In this document: piece by piece, positions 1-9,878 of the stretch
How the letters are laid out: each line of letters opens with the position of its first letter
Numbering within the stretch: position 1 is the stretch's first letter
Origin: an uncultured Clostridia bacterium
GTDB lineage: Bacteria; Bacillota; Clostridia; TANB77; CAG-508
Assembly (NCBI GenBank): GCA_934178555.1
Contig: CAKPQL010000009.1
Coordinates: 1 to 56,754, forward strand
Length of the DNA stretch: 56,754 nt
Reading direction: 5' to 3'
The notes under the pieces: generated by a model
What the model saw: the letters and a program-made list of their open reading frames with translations, nothing else
Databases searched by the model: none
What the model was told of the DNA's origin: nothing
Translations under genes and position numbers: made by a program

Positions 1-59
1 ACAATATCATTTTTGTGCTCTCTTTTCAATATTTTATTTTCAATATACTCGTGACATAT

Positions 60-845
60 CTATTTTAAACCTATAATTATTTCAAATATTTTGCATGTAT
101 TATTATATGTAATTTTTTCAACATCATCTACACATATATTTTTCACTTTTGCAATTTTTTCTACCATATATTTTAAATTACTTGAGTTATTTCGAGTTCC
201 TCTAAGTGGCTCTGGTGAAAGATATGGTGAATCTGTTTCTATAAGGATTTTATCTAATGGAATATATTTTATTATTTCGTCTGCATTTTTAGAATTTTTA
301 AATGTAATAGGTCCTGCCATTGATATGAAAAAGCCTAATTTTAATGCTTCTTTTACTAGTTCTATATTTAGTGGGCAGCAATGAAACACACCTTTTTTAT
401 TACATTTTATTTTATTTTTCAATATATCAATAGTATCCATTACAGCTTCTCTTGTATGTATTACTATTGGTAAATCTAATTCATTTGCAATTTCTATTTG
501 TTTAATAAAAATAGCTTTTTGTTCATCTTTATTTTCTTTATTCCAATAATAATCTAACCCTATTTCTCCAATTGCAACAATTTTTTTATTTTCTTTAGCT
601 AAATTACATATTTCTTGTAAATGTTCTTTGGTTATACCTTCTATATCATTAGGTGAAATACCACAAGTTGCATAAATAAAGTCATATTTTTTAGATAATT
701 CTATTGCTTGTTTAGAACTTTCTAGACTATATCCAGCACTAACTATTTTTTCTACACCTAATTTATGTATTTCTTGTATTAAGTTATCTCTATCCAAATT
801 AAATTTCTCATCATCATAATGAGCATGTGAATCAAAAACTTTCAT
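60..845 (-). CDS. tatD: TatD family metal-dependent hydrolase (DNase)
   Basis: A 261-residue TIM-barrel hydrolase of the TatD family; members are metal-dependent 3'-5' DNases or DNA-repair hydrolases in the cytoplasm. Visible motifs in order are the metal-binding HAH at residues 7-9, GEIGLDYYW near 93, HTREA, HCCP and the C-terminal ETDSPYLSPEP signature. The length is normal for the family. The ATG is preceded by AAGGAG at good spacing. It is the last complete gene of a minus-strand run and lies 77 bp downstream of acpS, with a small hairpin between them. Identification is firm; the physiological substrate cannot be read from sequence. Confidence 0.95.
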   Translation of the reverse strand: MKVFDSHAHYDDEKFNLDRDNLIQEIHKLGVEKIVSAGYSLESSKQAIELSKKYDFIYATCGISPNDIEGITKEHLQEICNLAKENKKIVAIGEIGLDYYWNKENKDEQKAIFIKQIEIANELDLPIVIHTREAVMDTIDILKNKIKCNKKGVFHCCPLNIELVKEALKLGFFISMAGPITFKNSKNADEIIKYIPLDKILIETDSPYLSPEPLRGTRNNSSNLKYMVEKIAKVKNICVDDVEKITYNNTCKIFEIIIGLK

Positions 846-877
846 CTAATTACTCCTTTTTTATTATTTTAATGTTA

Positions 878-900
878 AGGACAGACACAAGGCCTGTCCT
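878..900 (-). terminator. Small hairpin between acpS and tatD
   Basis: A 7-bp GC-containing inverted repeat (AGGACAG / CTGTCCT, 9-nt loop) lies in the short acpS-tatD gap. On the minus strand it is followed by an A/T-rich stretch without a clean U-run. It may be an attenuating or RNA-processing hairpin rather than a full terminator. Confidence 0.35.
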
Positions 901-922
901 ATAATTATATTAAACTCTAGCT

Positions 923-1288
923 TTAATATATTACTATTGCTGTTGCAACGGCATACTCTTTGCAATGTGATATTGAAATTTCGCATTGTGTATCGAATTT
1001 TTTGTTTATAAAATTTACTTTTGGTTTACCATTTTTATCATTTAATATTTCTACGTCTTTCCAAACTATATCATATTTATTTTGCAACATTTCCGATAAC
1101 GCTTTGAATATTGCTTCTTTTGCAGCAAATCTTGCAGCATAATGTTGATATTTTGCACTTTTCTTACATTCACAATACTCAATTTCTGAACGTGTATATA
1201 TTTTATTTAAAAATATGTCTTTTTTACTTTCAATAGCTTTCTTTATTCTATTTATTTCTATTATATCTGTACCACACAAAATTTTCAT
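923..1288 (-). CDS. acpS: Holo-[acyl-carrier-protein] synthase
   Basis: A 121-residue AcpS-type phosphopantetheinyl transferase. It moves the 4'-phosphopantetheine group from CoA to the serine of acyl carrier protein, which activates fatty acid synthesis. The Mg-binding Asp8 in GTDIIEI and the FAAKEAIFKAL helix with its conserved Glu are both present, as is the C-terminal SISHCKEYAVA segment. The length is typical for the family. It lies upstream of tatD on the same strand, and its 5' flank contains the long inverted-repeat element at 1344-1448. Confidence 0.95.
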   Translation of the reverse strand: MKILCGTDIIEINRIKKAIESKKDIFLNKIYTRSEIEYCECKKSAKYQHYAARFAAKEAIFKALSEMLQNKYDIVWKDVEILNDKNGKPKVNFINKKFDTQCEISISHCKEYAVATAIVIY

Positions 1289-1343
1289 TTTATCATCCCT
1301 TATCCATAAATCAGTGGATTAACAGTCCTTTATATACTCTATA

Positions 1344-1448
1344 TAATGAAATATATTTATTTTTGAGTTTGAACCCGAACAACAGCCTTTACCCTAGAAG
1401 TTCTCCATACGCTTGAGGGTCAACCGAAAAAATAAATATATTTCATTA
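1344..1448. repeat. Structured intergenic element with 21-bp perfect inverted repeats
   Basis: A perfect 21-bp inverted repeat (1344-1364 and 1428-1448) encloses 63 bases that are clearly more GC-rich than the surroundings. Inside are nested complementary segments: ACCCT with AGGGT, and TTGAACCC with GGGTCAA, which compete for the same partner. Transcribed with acpS it would be a long leader hairpin carrying a structured apical domain. It could be a small noncoding RNA, a cis-regulatory leader or a MITE-like element. I see no second copy in the window and do not recognise a known RNA family. Confidence 0.55.
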
Positions 1449-1466
1449 TTAACTAACATATATACA

Positions 1467-3180
1467 TTACCAAATCCAAGTTTTTAACCATTGTAGTTCT
1501 TTTATATATTGGTACGAAGTTGGAAAACCTGAATATATTGGATAAAACTTTATAAATACTATTACTATTACCGCTACAAAAATATATATAAATATATCGC
1601 TTTTTGTTTTCTCACATATCCATTTAATAAATGCAACAATAGTAAGCATAACAAATGGTAAAACAGGGAAATAATGATATAAAAACATTATTCGGTCTAT
1701 TCCCACATAAGATATCATCATACTTACAATAGGTATTATTAAAAACCAATGTTCAAATTTTCTATTTTTTATTGCTGTTATAAGTGTATAAATCATACAT
1801 GGAATACTAAACCACCATATTGCAGGATTACCTAGCAAAGCAATCCTTGTAATAGCTCCGCTCATTTGTAGTTCCTACCCAATATAAAATAGATTGCTTA
1901 GTTATTGGCCAAGTGTACCACATTGATGAATATGGATGTGTTGCAACTAAATTATGATGATACTCATACATATATTTCTGCCATTCTATAAATGATTTTA
2001 TATCTTTAATATATGCATTTTCTACAATATAATAAGGTATGTATGATAATAAATATATAGCTAAAGGTATAATTACAAAAAATCCTAAGCATGAAATAAT
2101 TGTTATAGTATATTCTTTATTCCATTTTTTTCTTTCAACAAATAATTTTAATGCAAGATTAAAGAAAAATACTAGTGCCAATCCTATTGCAGCAAAAACT
2201 CCTGTCCATTTTGTGGCTATAGCTGCTCCCATAAACAATCCAGATCCAAATAGGCACCATAACCTATTTTTTAATGGTTTATCTTCACTTATTATATACT
2301 TATACATAAACAGATACTCTAAAATTATAAATAATACTAAAAATCCATCAGCAGTACCTAACCTTGATTGAACAAAGTGCATTCCATCTGCCGCCATAAT
2401 AATAGCTGCTAAAACCGCATATTTAGATTCTTTAAACATCATCTTGGCAAACACGTAAATCGCCGGTATCATTAAAATTCCAGCTATATTTCCCATTAAT
2501 CTATAAGCAAAAGTTGTCATACCAAAAATGCACATTGGTATTGCCATTAGCAATTTTCCTAAAGGTGGATGTGTCCATTCATAAATAGGCAAGTTATGCA
2601 AATGCTCATATGCTGTTCTCGCAAAGTATATTTCATCAAAATATGTTGAGTTTAAATAACTTATTTCATCTGGTATTGTGTCTTGCTCGTCTAAAATCAA
2701 TTTTGAATTTTCATTTATAGGTGTTAGATTTAATCTATTTCCAAATTCATCATAAAAAGCGATTTCTCCTAAATATATTCCACTTTTTGTCCCAACAAGT
2801 TTTATATATTCAAATTCACCCACTAATCCAAAATCTTGCCAAGCAAAAACTTTTTCAGTACTAATTTTTAGTGGTTCAGCATAATTTATTCCGTCATATG
2901 AAACATATAAACCATAATCACCAAAATCTGTACCAGTATAAAATCTTATTTTACTTACATTTGTACGTCCTTGTTCTATTTTAAAAATAGCACTATCTCC
3001 CTCATACTCTGTCTTCCAAAATGTTTGAGGATTAGTAAAAGTTCCTAAATTTATAAAAGACACTATTGCATATATCAAAGTAATTATCAATATTAAAATA
3101 ACATCTTTTTTAGTTATCTTTCTTTTTTCATTATCCTCATTTTTATTAATTATTTTTTCTTGCTTGTCTTCTTTTTTCAT
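1467..3180 (-). CDS. GT39 protein O-mannosyltransferase family membrane protein, one +1 frameshift at a CGG codon
   Basis: This is a bacterial Pmt-like glycosyltransferase, a multi-pass membrane enzyme that moves mannose from a lipid carrier to exported proteins. Acidic DEIYFARTAYEH and THPPLGK loops mark the GT39 active region. A soluble beta-rich insert of about 100 residues, resembling a carbohydrate-binding discoidin fold, follows the first membrane segment. I chose the ATG at 3180 because GGAGG lies 5 bp upstream; an in-frame ATG at 3210 has no such site. The frame breaks at codon 441 (CGG, 1858-1860). A +1 shift there continues through GNPAIWW and the remaining membrane helices to the stop at 1467, giving 570 residues. 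Without the shift, translation ends 10 codons later. The family and the break are clear; whether the break is recoded or a true lesion is inference (see findings). Confidence 0.85.
1857..1860 (-). other. Candidate +1 recoding site (CGGA) in the GT39 gene
   Basis: Reading 5' to 3' on the minus strand, codons AAT GAG are followed by CGG A. The zero frame (CGG AGC TAT) runs to a near stop. Skipping the C gives GGA GCT ATT ACA, which enters the frame encoding the conserved C-terminal GNPAIWW region. It is the only in-frame CGG in this gene. Confidence 0.75.
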
Positions 3181-3228
3181 AAGTACCTCCAAAATTATTT
3201 GGTATAGCATTTTTTATTGATTAAAATA

Positions 3229-4731
3229 TTATTTTGTATAATAATCTCCTGTTATATTTAGATGCCATTGTCCAATAAAATCTATATATAAATTATTACT
3301 TAAATCAACATTTGTATCTTGCTCTATTACACCATTGCTATTTATACTACCCCATTTACCATCTTTTTGAATTGCACAATAACCATAAGCATTCTGTTCT
3401 TTTGCATCATCATAAGAATAATCAACAACAACTTTTCCTTCTTTATTTACATATCCATATTTTCCATTTTCTTTCTTTAAGAATAAAGTATTAGTAGTAA
3501 ATAAATCAGTATTTTGTTTCTCCTCTAATTTAAAATTGTAATACTTATACTCTTGCCCTACTCTCACCCTGATATATCCTTTGTTTTCATTTATTTCACT
3601 TACAATTCCGCTAACCTTTTCTTCTAAATTCTTATTTAAAATTACACTTTCAATATCATCTATATCTGCTTGAATAAATTCTCCTAGTTTATTATACGTC
3701 ATATTAGCATATTTACATTCTACCATCATTGTTCCATTTTCATCAATTATCCCATATTTGTTATCTTTCTTAGCTATATAATAATTAGAAAAAGTATGTT
3801 CTAAGTATTCATAATCCTTAGCAACTTTTTGTGCCCCAGCTTTATCAACAATTCCATATTTTCCGTTTTGTTTTACGATAACATTTTCTCCATATATATT
3901 TTCTATTGAATCATATCCTGTTTGAAAAGTTGTTTTTGTTGTACTATCAAACAAATATGATTTATTTGCAACTTTTACTGAATAAAACTCTTGACTTCCT
4001 ATATAATTTATTTCTTCATAAGTTGGTTCTAATATTATGTTTTTATCTATTCCTATTACTCCATATTTACCATCTGTTGTAATTATTATATAGCCATTTT
4101 CATAATTATTTCCAAGTGGTTTTACATCTTTGTATATAGTATCCGCAATTATATTTCCATAGTTATTGCATACTCCAACATTTCCATCTTTCTTTATTAT
4201 TAGGCTATTTCTTATACCTTTTAAAGAATAAATTTCGTCATATACTGTATCTAAAATTTTTTCTCCTTTAAAATTTATTAACCCATATTTATTATTACTT
4301 TTAACTTTTAATACATTATCTTCATACCAAATATTAGATTTATCATCACTATTATCTATAGGTTCTACAATTTCATAATTTGAAAATAATTGTTCTTTCT
4401 TCTCATTTATAACCTTTGTTTTATATGTTCCATTTTCCTCATTTACATCATATGTACATACAAATATTGCTTTTTGATTATTTGGTATTGTTATCATTTC
4501 ATCATAAGTAGGCTCAATTACTATATTTCCTTTATTGTCAATTACTCCCCATTTATTGTTATCTAATACCTTAAAATAAGTAGTAGTAGTAAGTTGATTA
4601 GTTCCATGATGATTTTTCACCAATTTTACAATTGATACTATTACCATAATTAGAACAATAATTCCTATTAAAACTCCAAAGACTTTTTTCAAATTAAGTT
4701 TTGGTTCATCATATCTTCTTCCCTTGCTCAT
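3229..4731 (-). CDS. WG-repeat membrane-anchored protein
   Basis: A 500-residue protein with a basic N-terminus, one membrane helix at about residues 18-40 and an external part made of about eight WG beta-repeats (K-[WY]-G-x-[IV]-[DN]-x-x-G-x-[IV]...Y). The first is KWGVIDNKGN near 63 and the last KWGSINSNG near 463. WG repeats are thought to form beta-propeller-like or solenoid ligand-binding surfaces; no catalytic motif is seen. The start has GGAGG 7 bp upstream. It sits between the mannosyltransferase and the lysozyme gene, so an extracytoplasmic role in the same envelope neighbourhood is plausible. The ligand is unknown. Confidence 0.8.
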   Translation of the reverse strand: MSKGRRYDEPKLNLKKVFGVLIGIIVLIMVIVSIVKLVKNHHGTNQLTTTTYFKVLDNNKWGVIDNKGNIVIEPTYDEMITIPNNQKAIFVCTYDVNEENGTYKTKVINEKKEQLFSNYEIVEPIDNSDDKSNIWYEDNVLKVKSNNKYGLINFKGEKILDTVYDEIYSLKGIRNSLIIKKDGNVGVCNNYGNIIADTIYKDVKPLGNNYENGYIIITTDGKYGVIGIDKNIILEPTYEEINYIGSQEFYSVKVANKSYLFDSTTKTTFQTGYDSIENIYGENVIVKQNGKYGIVDKAGAQKVAKDYEYLEHTFSNYYIAKKDNKYGIIDENGTMMVECKYANMTYNKLGEFIQADIDDIESVILNKNLEEKVSGIVSEINENKGYIRVRVGQEYKYYNFKLEEKQNTDLFTTNTLFLKKENGKYGYVNKEGKVVVDYSYDDAKEQNAYGYCAIQKDGKWGSINSNGVIEQDTNVDLSNNLYIDFIGQWHLNITGDYYTK

Positions 4732-4796
4732 GTAATTACCTCCCCAAAAAACTATATATACTATATCATAAAACTACATCAAAATACAATATTTTA

Positions 4797-6002
4797 TTAT
4801 TTTATTCTTAACACTTGACCTGCATATATCAAGTTCGGATTTTTTATTCTGTTTAATCTTACTATTTGTGCAATACTTGTATTGTATCTTCTCGCGATTT
4901 GATACAACGTATTTCCTCTTCTTACTGTATATAATATATGGTTTAAATCATGTTGATTTGATGCACTAGGTATAGTTAGCACTTGACCTACATATATCAA
5001 ATTTGGATTTTTTATGTTGTTTATGTTGACTAGTTCCTGTACTGTAACTCCATACCTTTTAGCTATACTGCCTAACGTATCTCCTCTCTTTACTGTATAT
5101 GTTGTCAATTGTTTTTTTCCATCGTTTATTGGCACAAGCAATACATTTCCCGCAAAAATCAAATTAGGGTTTGATATATTATTTAATTCTATTAATCTAT
5201 CTACCGTAGTTCCATATTCTATTGCAATGTTTGATAATGTATCCCCTCTTTTTATAATAATCTTTTCTGTTTCATCTGGATTTGGTGGAGTAGTTTCTGA
5301 TTTTGGAATTTCTGTAGCATCGTTTAAAAATATCTCTTGTGTAAAATAATCTAAATCCACACTTGTACTTATACCTTTAATATCTCCTACATTTGAATAT
5401 TGAAATCCTATCCATTCATTCCATTTTCCATTACTTTCAGGCTCTTCAACATCATACTCAGCAACCCATATTGGATATTTCTTTGCTAATTCTTCACTAA
5501 ATATATTCCTTGCATTATATGCATCACTATAAATAACAACTTCTTTTCCGCTTCTTTCTTTTACCCTTTCTAAAAACGCTATAGAAATTTCGTTTATTTG
5601 TTCTACAGACAATTCTCCAAATTGTTCAAAGTCCATTGCTAATCTGCAATCTGGAGCCAATCCACTCACTAATGAAACAAAAAAGTCAGCTTGCTCTATA
5701 GCATCATTTTTTGTTGTTGCAGTTAAATAATGATAGAACCCTACTTTTAATCCTTGTTGCTTAGCGTTATTATAATTTCTTAAATAATATGGATCAACAT
5801 AAGAATTTCCTTCGCTTGAACGTATGTAGACAATATTAATTCCGTCACTTGATACCTTCTCATAATCAATTTTTCCTTGCCATATGCTAACATCAATTCC
5901 GTCATATATTGGCAATGCAGATGGTCCGAACGCAAAACAAATTGGTTGCATTACAAAAATACATATTAATAAAAATATAAAAATAAAATTATTTTTTCTC
6001 AC
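4797..6002 (-). CDS. Secreted GH25 lysozyme with three C-terminal LysM domains
   Basis: A 401-residue protein with a signal peptide (residues 1-25, basic then hydrophobic). A GH25 muramidase domain spans about 33-225 (YDGIDVSIWQG start, catalytic acidic pair in MDFEQ, DLDYF end). Three LysM peptidoglycan-binding repeats follow (about 245-290, 300-345 and 355-401), each beginning [YI]-x-[VI]-[KR]-[RK]-G-[DN]-T-L. It should hydrolyse beta-1,4 N-acetylmuramic acid linkages outside the membrane and stay bound to the wall. The start is GTG with AGGAGG 5 bp upstream. Identification is firm; vegetative or sporulation-stage use is unknown. Confidence 0.93.
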   Translation of the reverse strand: MRKNNFIFIFLLICIFVMQPICFAFGPSALPIYDGIDVSIWQGKIDYEKVSSDGINIVYIRSSEGNSYVDPYYLRNYNNAKQQGLKVGFYHYLTATTKNDAIEQADFFVSLVSGLAPDCRLAMDFEQFGELSVEQINEISIAFLERVKERSGKEVVIYSDAYNARNIFSEELAKKYPIWVAEYDVEEPESNGKWNEWIGFQYSNVGDIKGISTSVDLDYFTQEIFLNDATEIPKSETTPPNPDETEKIIIKRGDTLSNIAIEYGTTVDRLIELNNISNPNLIFAGNVLLVPINDGKKQLTTYTVKRGDTLGSIAKRYGVTVQELVNINNIKNPNLIYVGQVLTIPSASNQHDLNHILYTVRRGNTLYQIARRYNTSIAQIVRLNRIKNPNLIYAGQVLRIK

Positions 6003-6068
6003 TTCATCCTCCTATAATGTTTTATTGTATTTTATTCATTATAGAAGTTTTAGTTACAAAATATCTAT

Positions 6069-7211
6069 TTAAGCACTTATTATATCTGTTTTTCTCTTCT
6101 TCTTTTCATTTTTATAATCTATGTAGTCACTAATTAATATCTTTAATACTGCTATAACAGGAACACCTAAAAGCATACCTAAGAAATTAAAATATGCCCC
6201 TCCAACAGTTACAGCAAATATTACTAGTATTGGGCTCAATTCTAATGAACTTCCAACTATTTTTGGATTTATTATATTAGCATCTATTTGTTGTAATACT
6301 ATTATAACAACAGCCACCCATATTGCTTGAAGCAAACCTCCAGTAAACCATGTAACTAATATTGCTATAGCAACAGCAACAATAGCTCCAAAGTATGGTA
6401 TTATATTAAATAATCCTATTAAAAATCCTAATAAAACAGCATATTTTACATTCATTATTAGCATTGCAATAGAGGTAATTATTCCTACAATTATTCCATC
6501 TATTATTTGACTAGATATAAATTTAAAAAATACCTCATTACCTTTTGTAAAATAATTACCTAAAACCTTACATGTATCTTCTTTGAATATAGCTCCTGCT
6601 AATTTCCTAATAAATTTTAATATCTCATTTCTTTGTAGTAATATATAAATAGAAACTATAATTGCAACAAATATACTAAATACGGATTGAGCCACATTTA
6701 CAACGCCTTTTATATATTCCAATATTCTCTCCGTACTGAAATAACTTGCAAAATCAATATTTTTAACGTTATCTACTACATTTAATATTGTTTCTTTATT
6801 TATAAAAGATTCTTCTGGTAAATCGTTAATAAAATTCATTATGCTTTCATAATATATCGGAAAATTGCTAGTTAATTCTGTTACACTCGTTGATACCGCT
6901 GGTAAAATAACATTAACTAAAATTATCAATAACAAAATAGCAATTAAATATACAGAAATAACTGATAATTTTCTTGAAAATCTTTTTAATATTTTTGATT
7001 TATTATAAAGATTTTCCAACTTTCTTGATGGTATGTAAAATAAATATGCTATTAACGCTCCACTAAAAAATGGCATTAATATTTTAAATAATCCTTTAAT
7101 CCAATTTAGTATATCATTAAAATTATCTAATGTTTTATATACTGCAATTACTGCAACTGCAAAAGAAAACCAATATACCCATTTTGTCCAAGTTCTAACT
7201 TTTTCTTTCAT
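6069..7211 (-). CDS. AI-2E family transporter-like permease
   Basis: A 380-residue integral membrane protein of the AI-2E/PerM/YdiK family. About eight hydrophobic segments are visible, with a large extracytoplasmic region at about 110-170 and the family signature GLFNIIPYFGA near 265. Members export varied small molecules or ions (the family name is historical), so no substrate can be assigned. The ATG has AGGAGT upstream. It lies between the lysozyme and exonuclease III genes on the same strand. Confidence 0.88.
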   Translation of the reverse strand: MKEKVRTWTKWVYWFSFAVAVIAVYKTLDNFNDILNWIKGLFKILMPFFSGALIAYLFYIPSRKLENLYNKSKILKRFSRKLSVISVYLIAILLLIILVNVILPAVSTSVTELTSNFPIYYESIMNFINDLPEESFINKETILNVVDNVKNIDFASYFSTERILEYIKGVVNVAQSVFSIFVAIIVSIYILLQRNEILKFIRKLAGAIFKEDTCKVLGNYFTKGNEVFFKFISSQIIDGIIVGIITSIAMLIMNVKYAVLLGFLIGLFNIIPYFGAIVAVAIAILVTWFTGGLLQAIWVAVVIIVLQQIDANIINPKIVGSSLELSPILVIFAVTVGGAYFNFLGMLLGVPVIAVLKILISDYIDYKNEKKKRKTDIISA

Positions 7212-7245
7212 AACTTTTTAACTCCTATCTTACTATATTATTTTA

Positions 7246-7995
7246 TTATATTTCTAATCCGATGGGACAATGATCGCTTCCCATTATATTAGAATAAATT
7301 GTTGCCTCTTTTATATTATCTTTCAACCTATCAGATACAATAAAATAATCTATACGCCACCCTATATTTTTTTGTCTTGCATTCGCCATATATGACCACC
7401 ATGTATATGCATTTTCTTTATTTGGGTATAAATATCTATATGTATCTATAAATCCAGAATTTAATAACCTGGTCATTTTATCTCTTTCTTCATCAGTAAA
7501 ACCTGCATTTTTTCTGTTTTGTTTTGGATTTTTTAAGTCAATTTCATTATGTGCCACATTTAAATCACCACAAATTATTACAGGCTTTATCTTATCTAAT
7601 TTTTTTAAATAAACTCTAAAATCATCTTCCCATTTCATTCTATAATCTAATCTAGTTAACTCTCGTTGTGAATTTGGAGTATATACATTTACCATATAAA
7701 AATCATCAAACTCTAAAGTAATAACCCTACCTTCTTGGTCATGTTCTTCAATTCCAATTCCATAAAATGTATTTTCAGGCATTACTTTTGTACAAATTGC
7801 AGTACCAGAGTATCCTTTTTTTATTGCACTATTCATAAAAATATTATATCCAGGTATTACAAAATCAAATTGTCCTTCTTGCATTTTAGTTTCTTGTATA
7901 CAAAAAATATCTGCATCAATAGTATTAAAAAAATCTTCAAAACCTTTTTTATATACAGCTCTTAGTCCATTTACATTCCATGATACTAATTTCAT
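7246..7995 (-). CDS. xth: Exodeoxyribonuclease III / AP endonuclease
   Basis: A 249-residue enzyme of the endonuclease-exonuclease-phosphatase fold. It cuts abasic DNA and removes 3' blocking groups in base-excision repair. Motifs run from KLVSWNVNGLR at the N-terminus through the metal-binding Glu in IQETKMQ, the catalytic GDLNVAH and WRIDYFIVS, to the terminal SDHCPIGLEI. The length is typical. The adjacent 8-oxoguanine glycosylase gene creates the abasic sites this enzyme processes, so the pair is a small repair module. Confidence 0.95.
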   Translation of the reverse strand: MKLVSWNVNGLRAVYKKGFEDFFNTIDADIFCIQETKMQEGQFDFVIPGYNIFMNSAIKKGYSGTAICTKVMPENTFYGIGIEEHDQEGRVITLEFDDFYMVNVYTPNSQRELTRLDYRMKWEDDFRVYLKKLDKIKPVIICGDLNVAHNEIDLKNPKQNRKNAGFTDEERDKMTRLLNSGFIDTYRYLYPNKENAYTWWSYMANARQKNIGWRIDYFIVSDRLKDNIKEATIYSNIMGSDHCPIGLEI

Positions 7996-8053
7996 ATATT
8001 AACTCTCCTTCACAATTATCATTTAGCAATACTATATAATATTAATTAGCTTT

Positions 8054-8920
8054 TTAAGCCTCTCTTTTCCAGTAAAATAAATATTGCTGTGCAATTCCTG
8101 CCAAATCTTTATACTTATCCTCTGCTATTTTTCTTATCTCTTTTTTATTTATTTTAGTCTCATCAGCTTGCTTAATATATAACTCATTCATTACCCTTCT
8201 TACCCAAACATCAACAGGAAATACATCCAATCTTTTCAATGTAGAAAATAGCATTATACAATCTGCCACTTTTTCTCCTACACCATCTAATTTTAAAAGT
8301 TCTTCTCTTATTTCATTAGAATCATTTACTTTTTCTAATCTATGTAAATCCACTTGTTTTTCTAAAATCATTCTTGTAGTATTATATACTCTAATATCTC
8401 TAAAACCTAATCCTAGTCCTCTTAAGTCTTCAACAGTTGCATTTGCCAATTGTTCTGGTGTAGGAAAAGTAAAATATTCTTTACCATCATATAAAATTTT
8501 ATCTCCATACTCCTTAGATATTCTTTCAATTATTTTTTTAATCCTTGGAATATTATTGTTAGCAGAAATAATGAAAGAAATTATGCACTCCCAAAGATTT
8601 TGATTTAATATTCTAATACCGCTTCCATAATTTATGCTTTCTTTTAAAAACTCATCTATTGAACTTAGCTTTTTCTTAATGATATTATAATCTCTATCTA
8701 AATCAAAATAATCATTACATATATCTTTTATATTTCCATCACATATGCCTTTAAAAATAACTTTATCATTATCCTTTTTTACAGACATTACATTTTTTCC
8801 AAAAATTCCTATATAACTTCCATCTTCTTGTACATTCCATCTAAAACATTGCCCACATTCAAATATATGCGTTGGTTCAAAAGAATCACTTTTTTCTAAT
8901 ATATATTCTTGTAGATTCAT
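8054..8920 (-). CDS. 8-oxoguanine DNA glycosylase / AP lyase (Ogg type)
   Basis: A 288-residue HhH-GPD superfamily glycosylase with an Ogg-type N-terminal domain (FECGQCFRWN). The helix-hairpin-helix LDGVGEKVADCIMLFS precedes the catalytic Asp region FPVDVWVRR; the Lys nucleophile is in GVGEKVAD. It removes oxidised guanine opposite C and nicks the strand. The ATG is preceded by GAGAGGTG. It is immediately upstream of xth on the same strand, which fits a base-excision repair pair. Confidence 0.92.
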   Translation of the reverse strand: MNLQEYILEKSDSFEPTHIFECGQCFRWNVQEDGSYIGIFGKNVMSVKKDNDKVIFKGICDGNIKDICNDYFDLDRDYNIIKKKLSSIDEFLKESINYGSGIRILNQNLWECIISFIISANNNIPRIKKIIERISKEYGDKILYDGKEYFTFPTPEQLANATVEDLRGLGLGFRDIRVYNTTRMILEKQVDLHRLEKVNDSNEIREELLKLDGVGEKVADCIMLFSTLKRLDVFPVDVWVRRVMNELYIKQADETKINKKEIRKIAEDKYKDLAGIAQQYLFYWKREA

Positions 8921-8981
8921 TAGAACACCTCTCTTACTTTATTTTTAAGCACTATTATTTTAACATACAATCTGCATAAAA

Positions 8982-9851
8982 TCAATTTTGTTTAAAACCT
9001 TTTCCTATAACCTCTCTTGCATTAGAAATTATTGTAAAAGCATGTTTATCTACCTTTTTTATTATTTGATTTATTTGACTCACTTCATTTCTAGAAGCAA
9101 CACATAATAGCACATTTCTATCTTCCCCTTTATACATACCTTTTCCATACAACAGAGTTGTTCCTCTACCAATATCCTTATTTATTCTTTTAGATATATC
9201 TTCATTTTTTTCTGATATTATATATATCATTTTAGTAAAATATATTCCCTCTAAAAATATATCCATTACTTTTCCCATTAAATATATTGAAATAGCTGAG
9301 TACAAGGCGATTTCTAACTGCTTAAAAAATATTACATTTAATAATACAATAATAGTATCTATTATTACAATTAAATTACTCGTACGAAAATATGGTTTAA
9401 ATTTTTTTATTATTAATGCTAATAAATCACTACCTCCTGTAGATGCATTGGCATTTAACACCACTGCCATCCCAACACCAGTTATTACACCTCCATATAT
9501 TGAAGCTAAAAGTTTATCCTCTGTTACTACTCCAAAGCGAGTAAAAACATCTATAAATACTGATAATAATGTTGTTCCAATAATAGCCTTACTTAAAAAT
9601 CTAAATCCAATTTTAAAAGAAGCAATCAAAAATAAAGGAATATTTAGGAATAAAATTGTAAGTCCCATATTCCAATTAAAGAAGTAATAAAATATTGTTG
9701 CAATACCAGAAAAGCCACCTGTAGATAACTTATTTGGTAATAAAAAAAATGCAGTTCCACATGCCATTAGCATTGTACCTACTGCTATTTGTATTACATC
9801 CATAATATATACAGAAATTTTTAATACTTGTCTTGCTTTCTTGATACTCAA
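8982..9851 (-). CDS. YitT family membrane protein with C-terminal DUF2179
   Basis: A 289-residue protein with about five or six membrane helices in the YitT fold (ACGTAFFLLPNKLSTGGFSGIA, then a second STGGSDLLALI repeat). A soluble C-terminal DUF2179 domain of about 80 residues follows (GRGTTLLYGKGMY, NVLLCVASRNEV). Function is poorly defined; members are treated as permeases or regulators. The called start is TTG with a weak ribosome site. The Met at residue 17 is an alternative, so the exact N-terminus is uncertain. Confidence 0.85.
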   Translation of the reverse strand: MSIKKARQVLKISVYIMDVIQIAVGTMLMACGTAFFLLPNKLSTGGFSGIATIFYYFFNWNMGLTILFLNIPLFLIASFKIGFRFLSKAIIGTTLLSVFIDVFTRFGVVTEDKLLASIYGGVITGVGMAVVLNANASTGGSDLLALIIKKFKPYFRTSNLIVIIDTIIVLLNVIFFKQLEIALYSAISIYLMGKVMDIFLEGIYFTKMIYIISEKNEDISKRINKDIGRGTTLLYGKGMYKGEDRNVLLCVASRNEVSQINQIIKKVDKHAFTIISNAREVIGKGFKQN

Positions 9852-9878
9852 AACTTAATCTCAATCCCTTCATATAGA

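Noticed and set aside
1..59. Start of a further minus-strand gene at the left edge
   Set aside because: An ATG near position 9 has a weak purine-rich stretch upstream, but only about three codons are inside the window.
1365..1427. tRNA gene inside the inverted-repeat element
   Set aside because: The GGTTCAAAC stretch on the minus strand resembles a T-loop, but no flanking T-stem, acceptor stem or D-arm can be formed.
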